64,000 nt of DNA from Mycolicibacterium nivoides (GTDB lineage Bacteria > Actinomycetota > Actinomycetes > Mycobacteriales > Mycobacteriaceae), in contig NZ_CP034072.1 in the NCBI RefSeq assembly GCF_003855255.1, positions 4,955,208 to 5,019,207 of the forward strand. The letters run 5' to 3'. Positions 24,813-33,045 of this stretch are shown here, piece after piece. The first letter of the stretch is position 1; each line of letters opens with the position of its first letter. A model generated the notes under the pieces. The model saw only the letters and a program-made list of their open reading frames with translations, was not told the DNA's origin and did not search any database. A program made the translations under genes and the position numbers.

Positions 24813-26285
24813 CTAGCCGCCGACCTGCGGGAGCTCGTCGGCGGCGATCTCGCACGGTGTCTTGTCGGCGGGTGCCACCAATGGCTCGGCCGGCGGGGTC
24901 GGGGCAACCGGCGGTGCGACGACGGCCTGCGGTTCGACGTCGTCGGCGGCCGGGTCAGCGGGCACGGGCGCGTCGGGTGAATCCTCCTCGACCGCTTTGC
25001 CGTCAGTAGTCGCGTCGGTGTCCTCCTCGGTGGCAGCGTCTTCGGCTGCCGGCGCGTCGCCGTCGTCAGACTCGCGGTCGTCCGCGTCGTCGTCCGACTC
25101 GTCGAGATTGTCCGCGTCATCCGCGTCCACGGCATCGACCGCGTCAGATGTCTTCGGTGTGTCGAATTGCCCAGGCAGCCCATTGTCGGCGCCCGACCCC
25201 AGCGATCCCTCCGAGGTCGATCCGATCAACCCGCCGAACAAGTCTGCGAGTTGTTGACCGATCCCGGACAACCCGGATCCCCCACCCGACAACCCGGCCC
25301 CGGACAGTCCACTGCCGAGCGGCGAACCCCATCCCGATGCGGGATCGGGTGCGGCAGAGTTGGCGGCCGGTGGCGCGGATGGCGGGATCGGATCGGCGGC
25401 CGCCGACGCGAAAGGCGGTGCCGCAGCGACGGTCTGCGGGACCGTCTGGGGCATGCCCGCCGAGTCTGCCGGGCCCCACACCGGCGCCGGGCCGGAGGCG
25501 GCGGGCGCTACGAATCCGGCGGGAACCGTTCTGGCACTGCTCACCGGCGGGTCCGCTGAAACCGCCGCACCGATACGGGGCGTCCACGAGGGCCCGAGAT
25601 CACCGGGGATCTCGAACACCGGAGCCGGGCGATCAGTCAGCGCCATGATGGCGGCACTGTACGCGTCGTCCACGGCGGTGGTCGCCGAACGCATCTCCGC
25701 CACCCAGTCCGCCCCGATGTCGTTGTCGACGAACGGTTTCACCTGCGCATCGATCAGTTCACTGGCGGCGGCGCGATCTCCGAGGCCGGTCCGCACGGTG
25801 CGGGCCGCGGCCAGCCAGGTATCGCGTTGTGCCGCACAGCGCGTCGCGATGCGTTCGGTGGCCGCGACCTTGCTGTCGACGGCCCGGTACAGCTGATCAC
25901 GCAACGCGGCCATGGTGTCGGCCGCTGCCCGTACGGCGGCAGCGGCCTGCTGCGCCGCCCCACCGTGGCGCAGCAGAAACTCACGCGCTGCCTGCGCGCC
26001 GCCGCCCTGCCAGGCCTGGGCGAGTACCGTCAGCTGATCGTCCTGCAGTCGCAGCGCCTGCTCGGCCGAGCCCGCGGCCGCCGCCAAGGCCACACAATCG
26101 CTGTCCAGCGTCCCGAGGTCCAGGCCGTCTTCGGTGGCGTACCAGTCGTGCACCTGGCCGACGTGTGCGGTGAGGTCCGGATGCTGATAACCCAGTAGCC
26201 CACAGGCCCAGACGAATTCGGCAAAAGTCTCGACCGTGGGCTGTCCCCGGTCCAAACGTGCTGCGACATCCACGGTTTGGGCCAC
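24813..26285 (-). CDS. Ala/Pro-rich ESX-associated protein, Rv3439c-like
   Basis: A 490-residue protein equivalent in position and composition to M. tuberculosis Rv3439c. The first 200 residues are helical, with a WXG-like turn in LAQAWQGGGAQAAREFLLRH (about residues 88-107), as in large ESX-type proteins. Residues 220-370 are Pro/Ala/Gly/Ser-rich. Around residues 380-410 there is a strongly acidic run of Asp/Glu (DADDADNLDESDDDADDRES), followed by another Ala/Pro tail. It lies 3 bp downstream of the EspC-like 98-residue gene, and the two are probably co-transcribed with glmM upstream. A role as type VII substrate or partner is inference from the WXG-like turn and the pairing. Confidence 0.7.
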   Translation of the reverse strand: MAQTVDVAARLDRGQPTVETFAEFVWACGLLGYQHPDLTAHVGQVHDWYATEDGLDLGTLDSDCVALAAAAGSAEQALRLQDDQLTVLAQAWQGGGAQAAREFLLRHGGAAQQAAAAVRAAADTMAALRDQLYRAVDSKVAATERIATRCAAQRDTWLAAARTVRTGLGDRAAASELIDAQVKPFVDNDIGADWVAEMRSATTAVDDAYSAAIMALTDRPAPVFEIPGDLGPSWTPRIGAAVSADPPVSSARTVPAGFVAPAASGPAPVWGPADSAGMPQTVPQTVAAAPPFASAAADPIPPSAPPAANSAAPDPASGWGSPLGSGLSGAGLSGGGSGLSGIGQQLADLFGGLIGSTSEGSLGSGADNGLPGQFDTPKTSDAVDAVDADDADNLDESDDDADDRESDDGDAPAAEDAATEEDTDATTDGKAVEEDSPDAPVPADPAADDVEPQAVVAPPVAPTPPAEPLVAPADKTPCEIAADELPQVGG

Positions 26286-26288
26286 GCC

Positions 26289-26585
26289 TCAACCCACCCG
26301 TGCGGCCGCGGCGGCATCCGCGGCGACGTACCGGTCGGTGGTGCTCCGCAGCACCGCGGCGACCTCACCGGCAGCGCGGGCCCATTGCCGTACGGGCGCG
26401 ATGCACTCGTCGAGCGCGGCCCGCACCGACTCACCCGAGGCCGTGTGCGCCCGCCCGGCCGTCGCGCCGTCGAATCGCAGACGCATTCGGATGCCGGAAT
26501 CGACGATCTCGGCGACGGCATCGTACTGCCGTGCCGCCTGCTGCAACGCCGGAACATCGACGCGCGCGGTAGTTACCTCTCCCAT
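26289..26585 (-). CDS. Small EspC/WXG100-like protein, Rv3440c-like
   Basis: A 98-residue all-helical protein, the positional counterpart of Rv3440c (103 residues). Helix-turn-helix organisation (LQQAARQYDAVAEIVDSGIR, then VRAALDECIAPVRQWARAAG) and the C-terminal YVAADAAAAARVG tail (related to the EspC-type YxxxD/E export motif: Y-V-A-A-D) fit small ESX secretion targets. It is directly followed by the larger Rv3439c-like gene, resembling a heterodimeric secretion pair. Annotation as a type VII substrate is inference; it is 22 kb from the ESX-4 core genes. Confidence 0.65.
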   Translation of the reverse strand: MGEVTTARVDVPALQQAARQYDAVAEIVDSGIRMRLRFDGATAGRAHTASGESVRAALDECIAPVRQWARAAGEVAAVLRSTTDRYVAADAAAAARVG

Positions 26586-26622
26586 GCCCGGTTTAGACGC
26601 AGCCGGGAGCCGTGCGGTTCCC

Positions 26623-27963
26623 TCAGGTTGACTGGCCGCTGACCGAATCGGCCACCCGTACCGCGAGCAGTCGGGCCGTGTTCTCGTCGGCGGCCTCGAC
26701 CATCACCCGGACCACCTGTTCGGTACCCGAGGGCCGCAACAGGATTCGGCCGGTGTCGCCGAGTTCAGCCTCGGCCTCGGCCACGGCGGACTGCACGGAC
26801 GGCGCGGTGGCCACCGCGGCCTTGTCGTCGACCGCAACGTTGATCAGCACCTGCGGCAGCGTGCGCATCGGCTCGGCAAGCGCAGCCAAGGTACTGCGGG
26901 TCTGGGCCATCCGCGACATCAGCCGCAGGCCCGTGACGATGCCGTCACCGGTGGTGCCCAGTCCGGGCAGCACGATGTGACCCGACTGCTCACCACCGAG
27001 CGAGAACTCGCCGGCCCGCAGTTCCTCCAGCACGTAGCGGTCCCCGACACCGGTGGTGCGGACCTCGATACCGGCCGCCCGCATGGCCAGGTGCAAACCG
27101 AGATTGCTCATCACCGTGGCCACCAACGTGTCGGAGGCCAGCTCGCCGGCCTCCTGCATGGCCAGCGCCAGCACCACCATGATCGCGTCGCCGTCGATGA
27201 GCCGGCCCGAGGCGTCTACCGCCAGGCACCGGTCGGCGTCGCCGTCGTGGGCGAGGCCAAGATCGGCGCCGTGCTCGAGAACCGCGGCCTGCAGCACATC
27301 CATGTGGGTGGATCCGCAGCCGTCGTTGATGTTGAGGCCGTTGGGCGCGGCGTTGATCGCGATGACGTTGGCTCCAGCGGCCCGGTATGCGCGCGGAGCA
27401 GCCGCCCATGCCGCACCGTGCGCGCAGTCGACGACGACGGTGAGGCCGTCCAGGCGGGTGGTCACGGCCTTGGAGGCGTGGCGCAGGTAGCGGTCCAACG
27501 CGTCCTCGGCGTCGAGAACCCGGCCGATGCCGGCACCTGTCGGCCTGTTCCCGGGACCCGCCTGCACGAGTTCCTCGATGCGGTCCTCGGCGGCGTCATC
27601 GAGCTTGTGCCCGCCGGGACCGAAGATCTTGATGCCGTTGTCGGGCATCGGGTTGTGCGACGCGGAGATCATCACTCCGAAATTCGCGTCATAAGCGCTG
27701 GTCAGATACGCCACCGCGGGCGTCGGCAGGACACCGACGCGCAGGACGTCGACACCCTCGCTGGTGATACCGGCGATCACGGCGGCTTCCAGCATCTCGC
27801 CGCTGGCACGCGGATCACGGCCCACCACGGCGACCCGCCGGCCATGTCCCGCGGAACTGCCGAGACGCCGGGCAGCCGCCGAACCGAGTGCTACCGCCAG
27901 TTCAGCAGTCAGATCGCGATTGGCGACCCCGCGCACCCCATCGGTGCCGAACAGTCGACCCAT
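26623..27963 (-). CDS. glmM: Phosphoglucosamine mutase
   Basis: A 446-residue enzyme that interconverts glucosamine-6-phosphate and glucosamine-1-phosphate for peptidoglycan, arabinogalactan-linker and other cell-wall synthesis. The phosphoserine is in [12 protein letters not shown] (Ser102), the metal loop is DGDADRC, the sugar loop is GGEQSGH and the phosphate site [12 protein letters not shown] is near the C-terminus. ATG 27963 gives the canonical [12 protein letters not shown] start; an upstream ATG at 27999 does not. It is probably transcribed toward the Rv3440c- and Rv3439c-like genes. Confidence 0.95.
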   Translation of the reverse strand: MGRLFGTDGVRGVANRDLTAELAVALGSAAARRLGSSAGHGRRVAVVGRDPRASGEMLEAAVIAGITSEGVDVLRVGVLPTPAVAYLTSAYDANFGVMISASHNPMPDNGIKIFGPGGHKLDDAAEDRIEELVQAGPGNRPTGAGIGRVLDAEDALDRYLRHASKAVTTRLDGLTVVVDCAHGAAWAAAPRAYRAAGANVIAINAAPNGLNINDGCGSTHMDVLQAAVLEHGADLGLAHDGDADRCLAVDASGRLIDGDAIMVVLALAMQEAGELASDTLVATVMSNLGLHLAMRAAGIEVRTTGVGDRYVLEELRAGEFSLGGEQSGHIVLPGLGTTGDGIVTGLRLMSRMAQTRSTLAALAEPMRTLPQVLINVAVDDKAAVATAPSVQSAVAEAEAELGDTGRILLRPSGTEQVVRVMVEAADENTARLLAVRVADSVSGQST

Positions 27964-28116
27964 GCCCTTAAACTTCTCATAATTGGCTGCCGGAAACACA
28001 ACCGACGAGGTCAGCGACCATCCCGGGGCCAGATCGATACTCGTTCGTGATCCTCGGATGCACGATCACCGGATCCCTGCCCGCGGCTGACCGCGGACAG
28101 GGTCGGTGACGAATCG

Positions 28117-28548
28117 CTAGCTGCCTTCGCTATCCGACGAGGAGTGGCCGGCCCCAGGAGCCTGAGGCGTCGTCGGCGCCGTCGGCGCGACGCTGCGCGG
28201 CGCCGTCCCCTCGGCCGCGTTGCCGGGCCGCTCAGTGGTGCCGTTCTGGCTGAACGAGATGGTCCCCAGGTTGTTGGTGCACACCACGTGGTCGGCGCCG
28301 TTCGTGTCGACGCCCTGCACAGCAGTGGTCAGCGATGACGTGTCGGTGTTCTCGCACACCCCCGCCGCGATCTGTGCTGCCGCGGCGGTGTCGACGTTCT
28401 CCAGGACCGAGACGTTGCCCAGGGTGAGATTCACCTTGCCGTCGCCGAGCGTGTCAGGCGCGGCGTTGGCGATCCCCAGGCCGACCGTAAACAGCAGCGA
28501 TCCGCCGAGCATCGCGCCCGCGGTCGCAGTCTTCACGAAGTTCCCCAC
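28117..28548 (-). CDS. Small secreted protein of unknown function
   Basis: A 143-residue protein with a clear signal peptide (basic start, hydrophobic AGAMLGGSLLFTVGLGIA, cleavage after ANA near residue 29). The mature part has two cysteines (GVCENTD and HVVCTNN) spaced for one disulfide, and a C-terminal Pro/Ala/Thr/Ser-rich tail typical of cell-wall-spanning disordered tails. The start ATG follows AGGAG. No family recognised. It is the only gene between glmM and rpsI. Confidence 0.7.
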   Translation of the reverse strand: MGNFVKTATAGAMLGGSLLFTVGLGIANAAPDTLGDGKVNLTLGNVSVLENVDTAAAAQIAAGVCENTDTSSLTTAVQGVDTNGADHVVCTNNLGTISFSQNGTTERPGNAAEGTAPRSVAPTAPTTPQAPGAGHSSSDSEGS

Positions 28549-28803
28549 AATTGCTCCTTCCGATGGAAAGCGGCCCCGGTCCCCCGACGTCGGTACGACG
28601 TTTCACCGGTGGCAGGAAGGTCCTGCGGTGCACAACCCTGCTGACACAAAGCGGCCCCCTGCTCTCCGCCCAGAGGGCTTCCCGCCACACCGGTGCTCAA
28701 ACCCGGAATCAGCAGAAAATTGCCCAACATGGTCGTCTGCCGAGGTCAGCCCCCTGAAATTCGTCCGGAGGCATGCCCTCGACGAGACCCCGGACATAAA
28801 ACA
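28549..28803. other. Intergenic stretch without a supported gene
   Basis: Together with the terminator at 28804-28840 this makes a gap of 315 bp. Two direct copies of an AAAGCGGCCCC string occur at 28567-28577 and 28648-28658. The promoter of the secreted-protein gene should lie here, but no strong -35/-10 pair stands out. Short frames on the minus strand have no ribosome binding site or recognisable family. Confidence 0.4.
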
Positions 28804-28840
28804 AACCCGCCGGGTGTGTACATGACACACCCGGCGGGTT
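28804..28840 (-). terminator. Rho-independent terminator of rplM-rpsI
   Basis: Arms 28804-28818 and 28826-28840 are perfectly complementary over 15 bp with a 7-base loop (28819-28825). On the minus strand the stem is followed by TGTTTTATG. This is a strong intrinsic terminator 24 bp after the rpsI stop. Confidence 0.9.
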
Positions 28841-28863
28841 CGTTCGGCCGTAAAGGCGACAGA

Positions 28864-29336
<473 letters not shown>

Positions 29337-29340
<4 letters not shown>

Positions 29341-29780
29341 TGGGCCACCTGCTTGATCTCGTACGGAACCGGCTGCTGCGCGGCGTGCGGATGATCCGGA
29401 CCGGCGTAGACCTTGAGCTTCTTCTGAATCTGACGACCGAGCTTGGTGTGGGGCAGCATGCCGATGATCGCGTTCTCGACGACGCGGGTCGGGTGCTTCT
29501 CCAGCAGCTGGCCGATGGTGCGCTTGCGCAGACCGCCCGGGTAACCCGAGTGGCTGTAAGCGAACTTCTTGGTGAGCTTGTCGCCGCTGACGGCGATCTT
29601 CTCGGCGTTGATGACGATGACGAAATCGCCACCATCGACATTCGGCGTGAATGTCGGCTTGTGCTTGCCGCGGAGCAGCTTGGCTGCTTCGACGGCGAGC
29701 CGGCCGAGCACCACGTCCTGGGCGTCGATGACGAACCACTGACGCGTGGTGTCACCCGCCTTCGGCGTGTACGTAGGCAC
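29337..29780 (-). CDS. rplM: 50S ribosomal protein L13
   Basis: A 147-residue L13 protein identical in length and close in sequence to the M. tuberculosis protein ([20 protein letters not shown] to [10 protein letters not shown]). The start is GTG 29780 with GAGG upstream; an ORF back to 29921 reads leader sequence. First gene of the rplM-rpsI operon. A promoter is visible about 150 bp upstream. Confidence 0.97.
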
Positions 29781-29932
29781 AGCGCATACCTCTATCTTTA
29801 TTCGAGCGTTAGCTCGGGTTTCGGACCCCGGAGCGAGCCGGGTGCCGGTCGCGGCGCGTGTACTCGGTTTCCCGGCGACCGACATTGACCCGGGACCCGC
29901 TCGCCCCAAAGGGCAGCACACACCAACGGAGC

Positions 29933-29962
29933 AGCTTACCGGTCGGCGTCGAGGCAGGTCAA
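29933..29962 (-). promoter_or_regulatory. Promoter of rplM-rpsI
   Basis: On the minus strand TTGACC (29957-29962) and TAAGCT (29933-29938) are separated by 18 bp. Transcription would start near 29926 and give a leader of about 145 nt before the rplM GTG. L13 leaders in other bacteria carry autoregulatory structures; here the leader contains a short GAGC...GCTC-type stem near 29800-29815, but no known motif was recognised. Confidence 0.6.
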
Positions 29963-30168
29963 AACGCCCTTGTGGGCCCGACGCACAGACTGGGCCGCAA
30001 AGCCCCGCCCCACGTCACCCGGCGCTCTGCCGCCCTCCTGGAGAACTCACACCGCGGACGCATCGCAACTCCCAGATTCCGGGCGTGCACTGGGGTGACC
30101 GAAGGCGGCGGCATTGCCGTCAGAGGAGGCCGCCCTGCCGTGACGGGTGACCGTTGCCGAGGCCGGGT
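29963..30168. other. Intergenic remainder upstream of the rplM promoter
   Basis: With the promoter and leader this forms a 388-bp gap between rplM and the PASTA-like gene. Nothing else is recognised. In M. tuberculosis the ESX-4 gene esxT would follow here. Confidence 0.4.
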
Positions 30169-30594
30169 CTAGTGCTTCTTCTCGGCCTGCGCCTGGTCCT
30201 GCGCGGCCTGCTGTTGAGCAGCCTGAATCGCCGCGCGGCCCTCCGGGCTGGCCGCGGAGTTACCGGGTCCGGTGGCCGATGCCACCGACTTGTCGCAGTT
30301 GAGGGACACCAGCGTCTGATTGGTGGCCGAGCCCGTGGTGTTGGGCGGTGGCTGCACGGTGCGGTCCTGTTGACGGGTGACGACGCAGTCCGACCAGGAT
30401 TCGCGGTCACCGACGGTGGTCTCCACCACGGGCGAGTACCCGGCTCCGCTGAGCGTGCCCGATGCGTCGCCGTACTTCTGGCCGACGACATCTGGCGACG
30501 ATGCGTGTGCGACACCGCTCATGACCAGAGCCGCCAGCGGCGTCGCGAAGGCCGCCGCCACCCCGGGAATGCGCGTTGACATGCGTTCCACCAC
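30169..30594 (-). CDS. Secreted PASTA-like protein
   Basis: 137-141 residues depending on start (GTG 30594 or ATG 30582). A signal peptide (PGVAAAFATPLAALVMSGVAHA) precedes a domain beginning PDVVGQKYGDASGTLSGAGY, which follows the PASTA pattern (P-x-V-V-G, then helix, then G-Y/F). Two cysteines (SDCVVTRQQD and SLNCDKS) could pair. The tail is Ala/Gln-rich. Single secreted PASTA-like modules are common in mycobacteria, and a cell-wall ligand is possible. It follows the 85-residue membrane gene by a few bases, so the two form an operon. Confidence 0.65.
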   Translation of the reverse strand: MVERMSTRIPGVAAAFATPLAALVMSGVAHASSPDVVGQKYGDASGTLSGAGYSPVVETTVGDRESWSDCVVTRQQDRTVQPPPNTTGSATNQTLVSLNCDKSVASATGPGNSAASPEGRAAIQAAQQQAAQDQAQAEKKH

Positions 30595-30597
30595 AAC

Positions 30598-30855
30598 CTA
30601 TTTCGCAACCGGAGGGGTGGTATCGGTGACCGTGCTACCGAGTTTCATCGGGCCGACCACGGGCTGGGTGAAAACCGTGTTCGTCGGCGCATCACCGGAT
30701 CCGGCGAGCGGGTTGCCCTGCCCCGCAGGCATTTCCTCGGGATAACCGAACGCGAACGCCGCCATCGCCGAGATGGCGGCGACACCAAGTAACACGCCCG
30801 TTACCTGTATCCGACTGTGCCCCTTGAGCTTCAGCTGCCCCTCGTGTGTACTCAT
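30598..30855 (-). CDS. Small membrane-anchored protein
   Basis: An 85-residue protein with one hydrophobic segment (VTGVLLGVAAISAMAAFAFG, about residues 18-37) and an extracytoplasmic Pro/Thr-rich tail. The N-terminus is basic (LKLKGHSR), consistent with an N-in signal anchor. It is immediately upstream of the PASTA-like gene. No family or function recognised. Confidence 0.55.
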   Translation of the reverse strand: MSTHEGQLKLKGHSRIQVTGVLLGVAAISAMAAFAFGYPEEMPAGQGNPLAGSGDAPTNTVFTQPVVGPMKLGSTVTDTTPPVAK

Positions 30856-30956
30856 GGCGCATATGTGACGCCCGAATTCTGTAGGGCACCCCGCCAGCGG
30901 GCTGTGGAATTGCTGAGCCAGGAAACTCCGAGCTTTACGCCAGCATTCTCACGGCG

Positions 30957-32246
30957 TCAGGACACCCCGTCCTGCTGGTCGGGCACCACGCTTCCGTCCG
31001 GACGGTGCAGCGGGCCTTCCTTACCGCTGGGCTCGATGTAGCCCTCCGTCGCGCACTGGTATGCGTCGCCCTGCTTCTTCTTCGGCTCGATGAACATCGG
31101 ATTTACGACCCAGCGACCGTCGGCGTTGTCGTAGGCCGAGCACATCAACTCGGTCTTGTTGCGGTTGAGCACCAGGCGCAGGGCGGTGGCATCGGTGAGG
31201 AACGTGACGTCGGTGTCGGAGTCCCCGGCGCCGAAGGCCGCGCGCTTGGGCTCGGCCTGCTGCTCGAACGCGGCGGGTCCCTTGACCCCGAAGACGTCCT
31301 CGTTGACCCGGCACCGCTTGCCCTCCATGTACGGGATGGCCGTCTCGCCCCCGCACGCCACCAACTTCGACGTCAGGACATCACCGTCGCGCTCGGTCCG
31401 CACCCCCATCACCTTGTCAGGCGTGAAACCGAGGTCGGCCGCCCACACCCGCACCACCGGCTCCGCCGACGCGGAGATGATGCGCACGTCGAAACCGTTG
31501 GCGCGCAAGGTTTCCACCAGATCTCGCATTTGCGGGTAGTACCGCACCCAGCCAGTCTCGTCGCCGCTGCCGACCTTTTGTTCGGTGCCTTCGGCCGCCT
31601 CGAGGTTCTCCTTACGGGCCGCCTCGGCGAAACCGGTCAGCTCGGATTCGTGCCAGCCGGCCAGCATCTGCGCCGCCCACGCGTACGACGGTTCGAACCG
31701 GCGGGCGTTGAACCCGGCGAACGCCGCCTCGTCGGCCCGCGTCTCCCCGTCGGTGTAGACCGACAGCAGTTCGTCGGCGCACCCGAGGTCGGTGTTGGTG
31801 GGCATGGGCTGGCCGGGCGTGGCCGCGGCACACGCCTTGGCCAGAGCCGCCGCGGCTTGCGGGGTGAGGTAGGGGCTCGTGGTCGACCAGTCGCCACCGG
31901 CAGGTGCCCGCAGCTTGCCGTTGCGCACCATCCAGAAGAACGTCGCATCGCCGATGTCGTTCTTGACCACGGTGTTGTCCCAGTCGAACAGCGCGAGCGG
32001 TGCGCCATCGGCCACCGAGCCGTTGGCCCCGCAGGTCCCCAACTCCGCGAGCATCGCGTTGATCCGGTCCCGGTTGTCGCCGTACCAACCGGGGTTCTCG
32101 GCCAACGTGCGACAGGCCGCGGCGGGAGTCTCGGCCGAGGTGCCCGACGACTGCGAAGACTCGGTGCCGGAGCCGCACCCGGCGACAGTCAGCACCGCGG
32201 TCACTGCGGCAACGAGTAGGGACAGCGGTGCGCGTGAGGTCATCAA
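30957..32246 (-). CDS. Exported HAD-superfamily phosphatase lipoprotein
   Basis: A 429-residue lipoprotein with lipobox TVAGC (Cys24) and a HAD phosphatase domain. Motif I is FDWDNTVV (nucleophile Asp88, acid/base Asp90), motif II is IISASAEP and motif IV is GAGDSDTDVTFLTD. Many Cys residues fit an exported enzyme. Pseudomonas PchP, a periplasmic HAD phosphatase, acts on phosphocholine and phosphoethanolamine. Here the gene follows eutC by 25 bp on the same strand, downstream of the ethanolamine permease and ammonia-lyase genes. The simplest reading is that it frees ethanolamine (or choline) outside the membrane for uptake by the permease. The substrate is inferred from context only. Confidence 0.75.
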   Translation of the reverse strand: MMTSRAPLSLLVAAVTAVLTVAGCGSGTESSQSSGTSAETPAAACRTLAENPGWYGDNRDRINAMLAELGTCGANGSVADGAPLALFDWDNTVVKNDIGDATFFWMVRNGKLRAPAGGDWSTTSPYLTPQAAAALAKACAAATPGQPMPTNTDLGCADELLSVYTDGETRADEAAFAGFNARRFEPSYAWAAQMLAGWHESELTGFAEAARKENLEAAEGTEQKVGSGDETGWVRYYPQMRDLVETLRANGFDVRIISASAEPVVRVWAADLGFTPDKVMGVRTERDGDVLTSKLVACGGETAIPYMEGKRCRVNEDVFGVKGPAAFEQQAEPKRAAFGAGDSDTDVTFLTDATALRLVLNRNKTELMCSAYDNADGRWVVNPMFIEPKKKQGDAYQCATEGYIEPSGKEGPLHRPDGSVVPDQQDGVS

Positions 32247-32271
32247 GGGGTTCCCTGTCTGGTGAGTTCGA

Positions 32272-33045
32272 CTAGGTCAGTTCGGCGAGACCCGGTGTGC
32301 CGAGCGCCGAGGTCCGTGAGGTGTCCTTCAGGTCGACGCCGGAGCGGCCCAGGGCCAGCGCACCGTCGACCAATCCGGCTGCCACCCGCGCGGCTTCGGC
32401 GTATCCCAGGCCGTCGGGCGGGTGGATGTTGGAGATGCAGTTGCGGTCCGCGTCGGTGCGGCCGGGCATCGGCAGGTGGGTGAGGTAGATGCCGAGGCTG
32501 TCGGCGACGCTCAGACCTGGCCGCTCCCCGATTATCACGAGCACTGTCCGCATGTGGGCCTGCGCTGCGACGTGGTCACCGAGGGCGACGCGGGCCTGCG
32601 TCGCGATCACCGGCGGGGCCAGGGTGTAGCGGTCCCGCAGCTCGGCCACCAACGCCGCGAGCAGCGTCGCACCGTGACGATCCAGTGCGGTCGGCGACAA
32701 CCCGTCGGCCAGCACGAAGCCGATGTCGGCCGGGGTGTCGGGCACCTGCATGCCCTCGGCGGGCTCACGCCCCAGATCGGGCCGGCGCAGATACTCGTCG
32801 CGGGAGGTGGCCTTACTGGTCACCACCGTCGGCTCACCGATGCCCACGTTGCGGACCGCCGTCACCAGTTGATCGGTGTCCAACGGCACGTGCACGGCAT
32901 CGCGGGCCGCGGCGTGCGCCGCGGCCAATTCCAGCACCCGGCGGGTGGGCAGTGCGTTACCGGCCCGACCCAGCCCGATCCTGGCCTGCGTGGTCTTACG
33001 CAGCTCATCCCAGAACTCTTGGACCGCAATCTCATTGGGACTCAT
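32272..33045 (-). CDS. eutC: Ethanolamine ammonia-lyase small subunit
   Basis: A 257-residue EutC subunit of the B12-dependent ethanolamine ammonia-lyase, which splits ethanolamine into acetaldehyde and ammonia. Recognisable blocks are TQARIGLGRAGNALPTRRVL near the N-terminus, VADGLSPTALDRHG and VLIGERPGLSVADSLG-like VLVIIGERPGLSVADSLG, and DRNCISNIHPPDGLGY near the end. The start ATG 33045 overlaps the eutB stop (ATGA). The subunit is a little shorter than the enterobacterial one (about 295 residues), as is usual for actinobacteria. Confidence 0.93.
   Translation of the reverse strand: MSPNEIAVQEFWDELRKTTQARIGLGRAGNALPTRRVLELAAAHAAARDAVHVPLDTDQLVTAVRNVGIGEPTVVTSKATSRDEYLRRPDLGREPAEGMQVPDTPADIGFVLADGLSPTALDRHGATLLAALVAELRDRYTLAPPVIATQARVALGDHVAAQAHMRTVLVIIGERPGLSVADSLGIYLTHLPMPGRTDADRNCISNIHPPDGLGYAEAARVAAGLVDGALALGRSGVDLKDTSRTSALGTPGLAELT

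Noticed and set aside
25070..25140. Repetitive Asp/Glu-coding tract as a CRISPR or tandem repeat array
   Set aside because: It is an in-frame acidic low-complexity segment of the Rv3439c-like protein without regular unit length or spacers.
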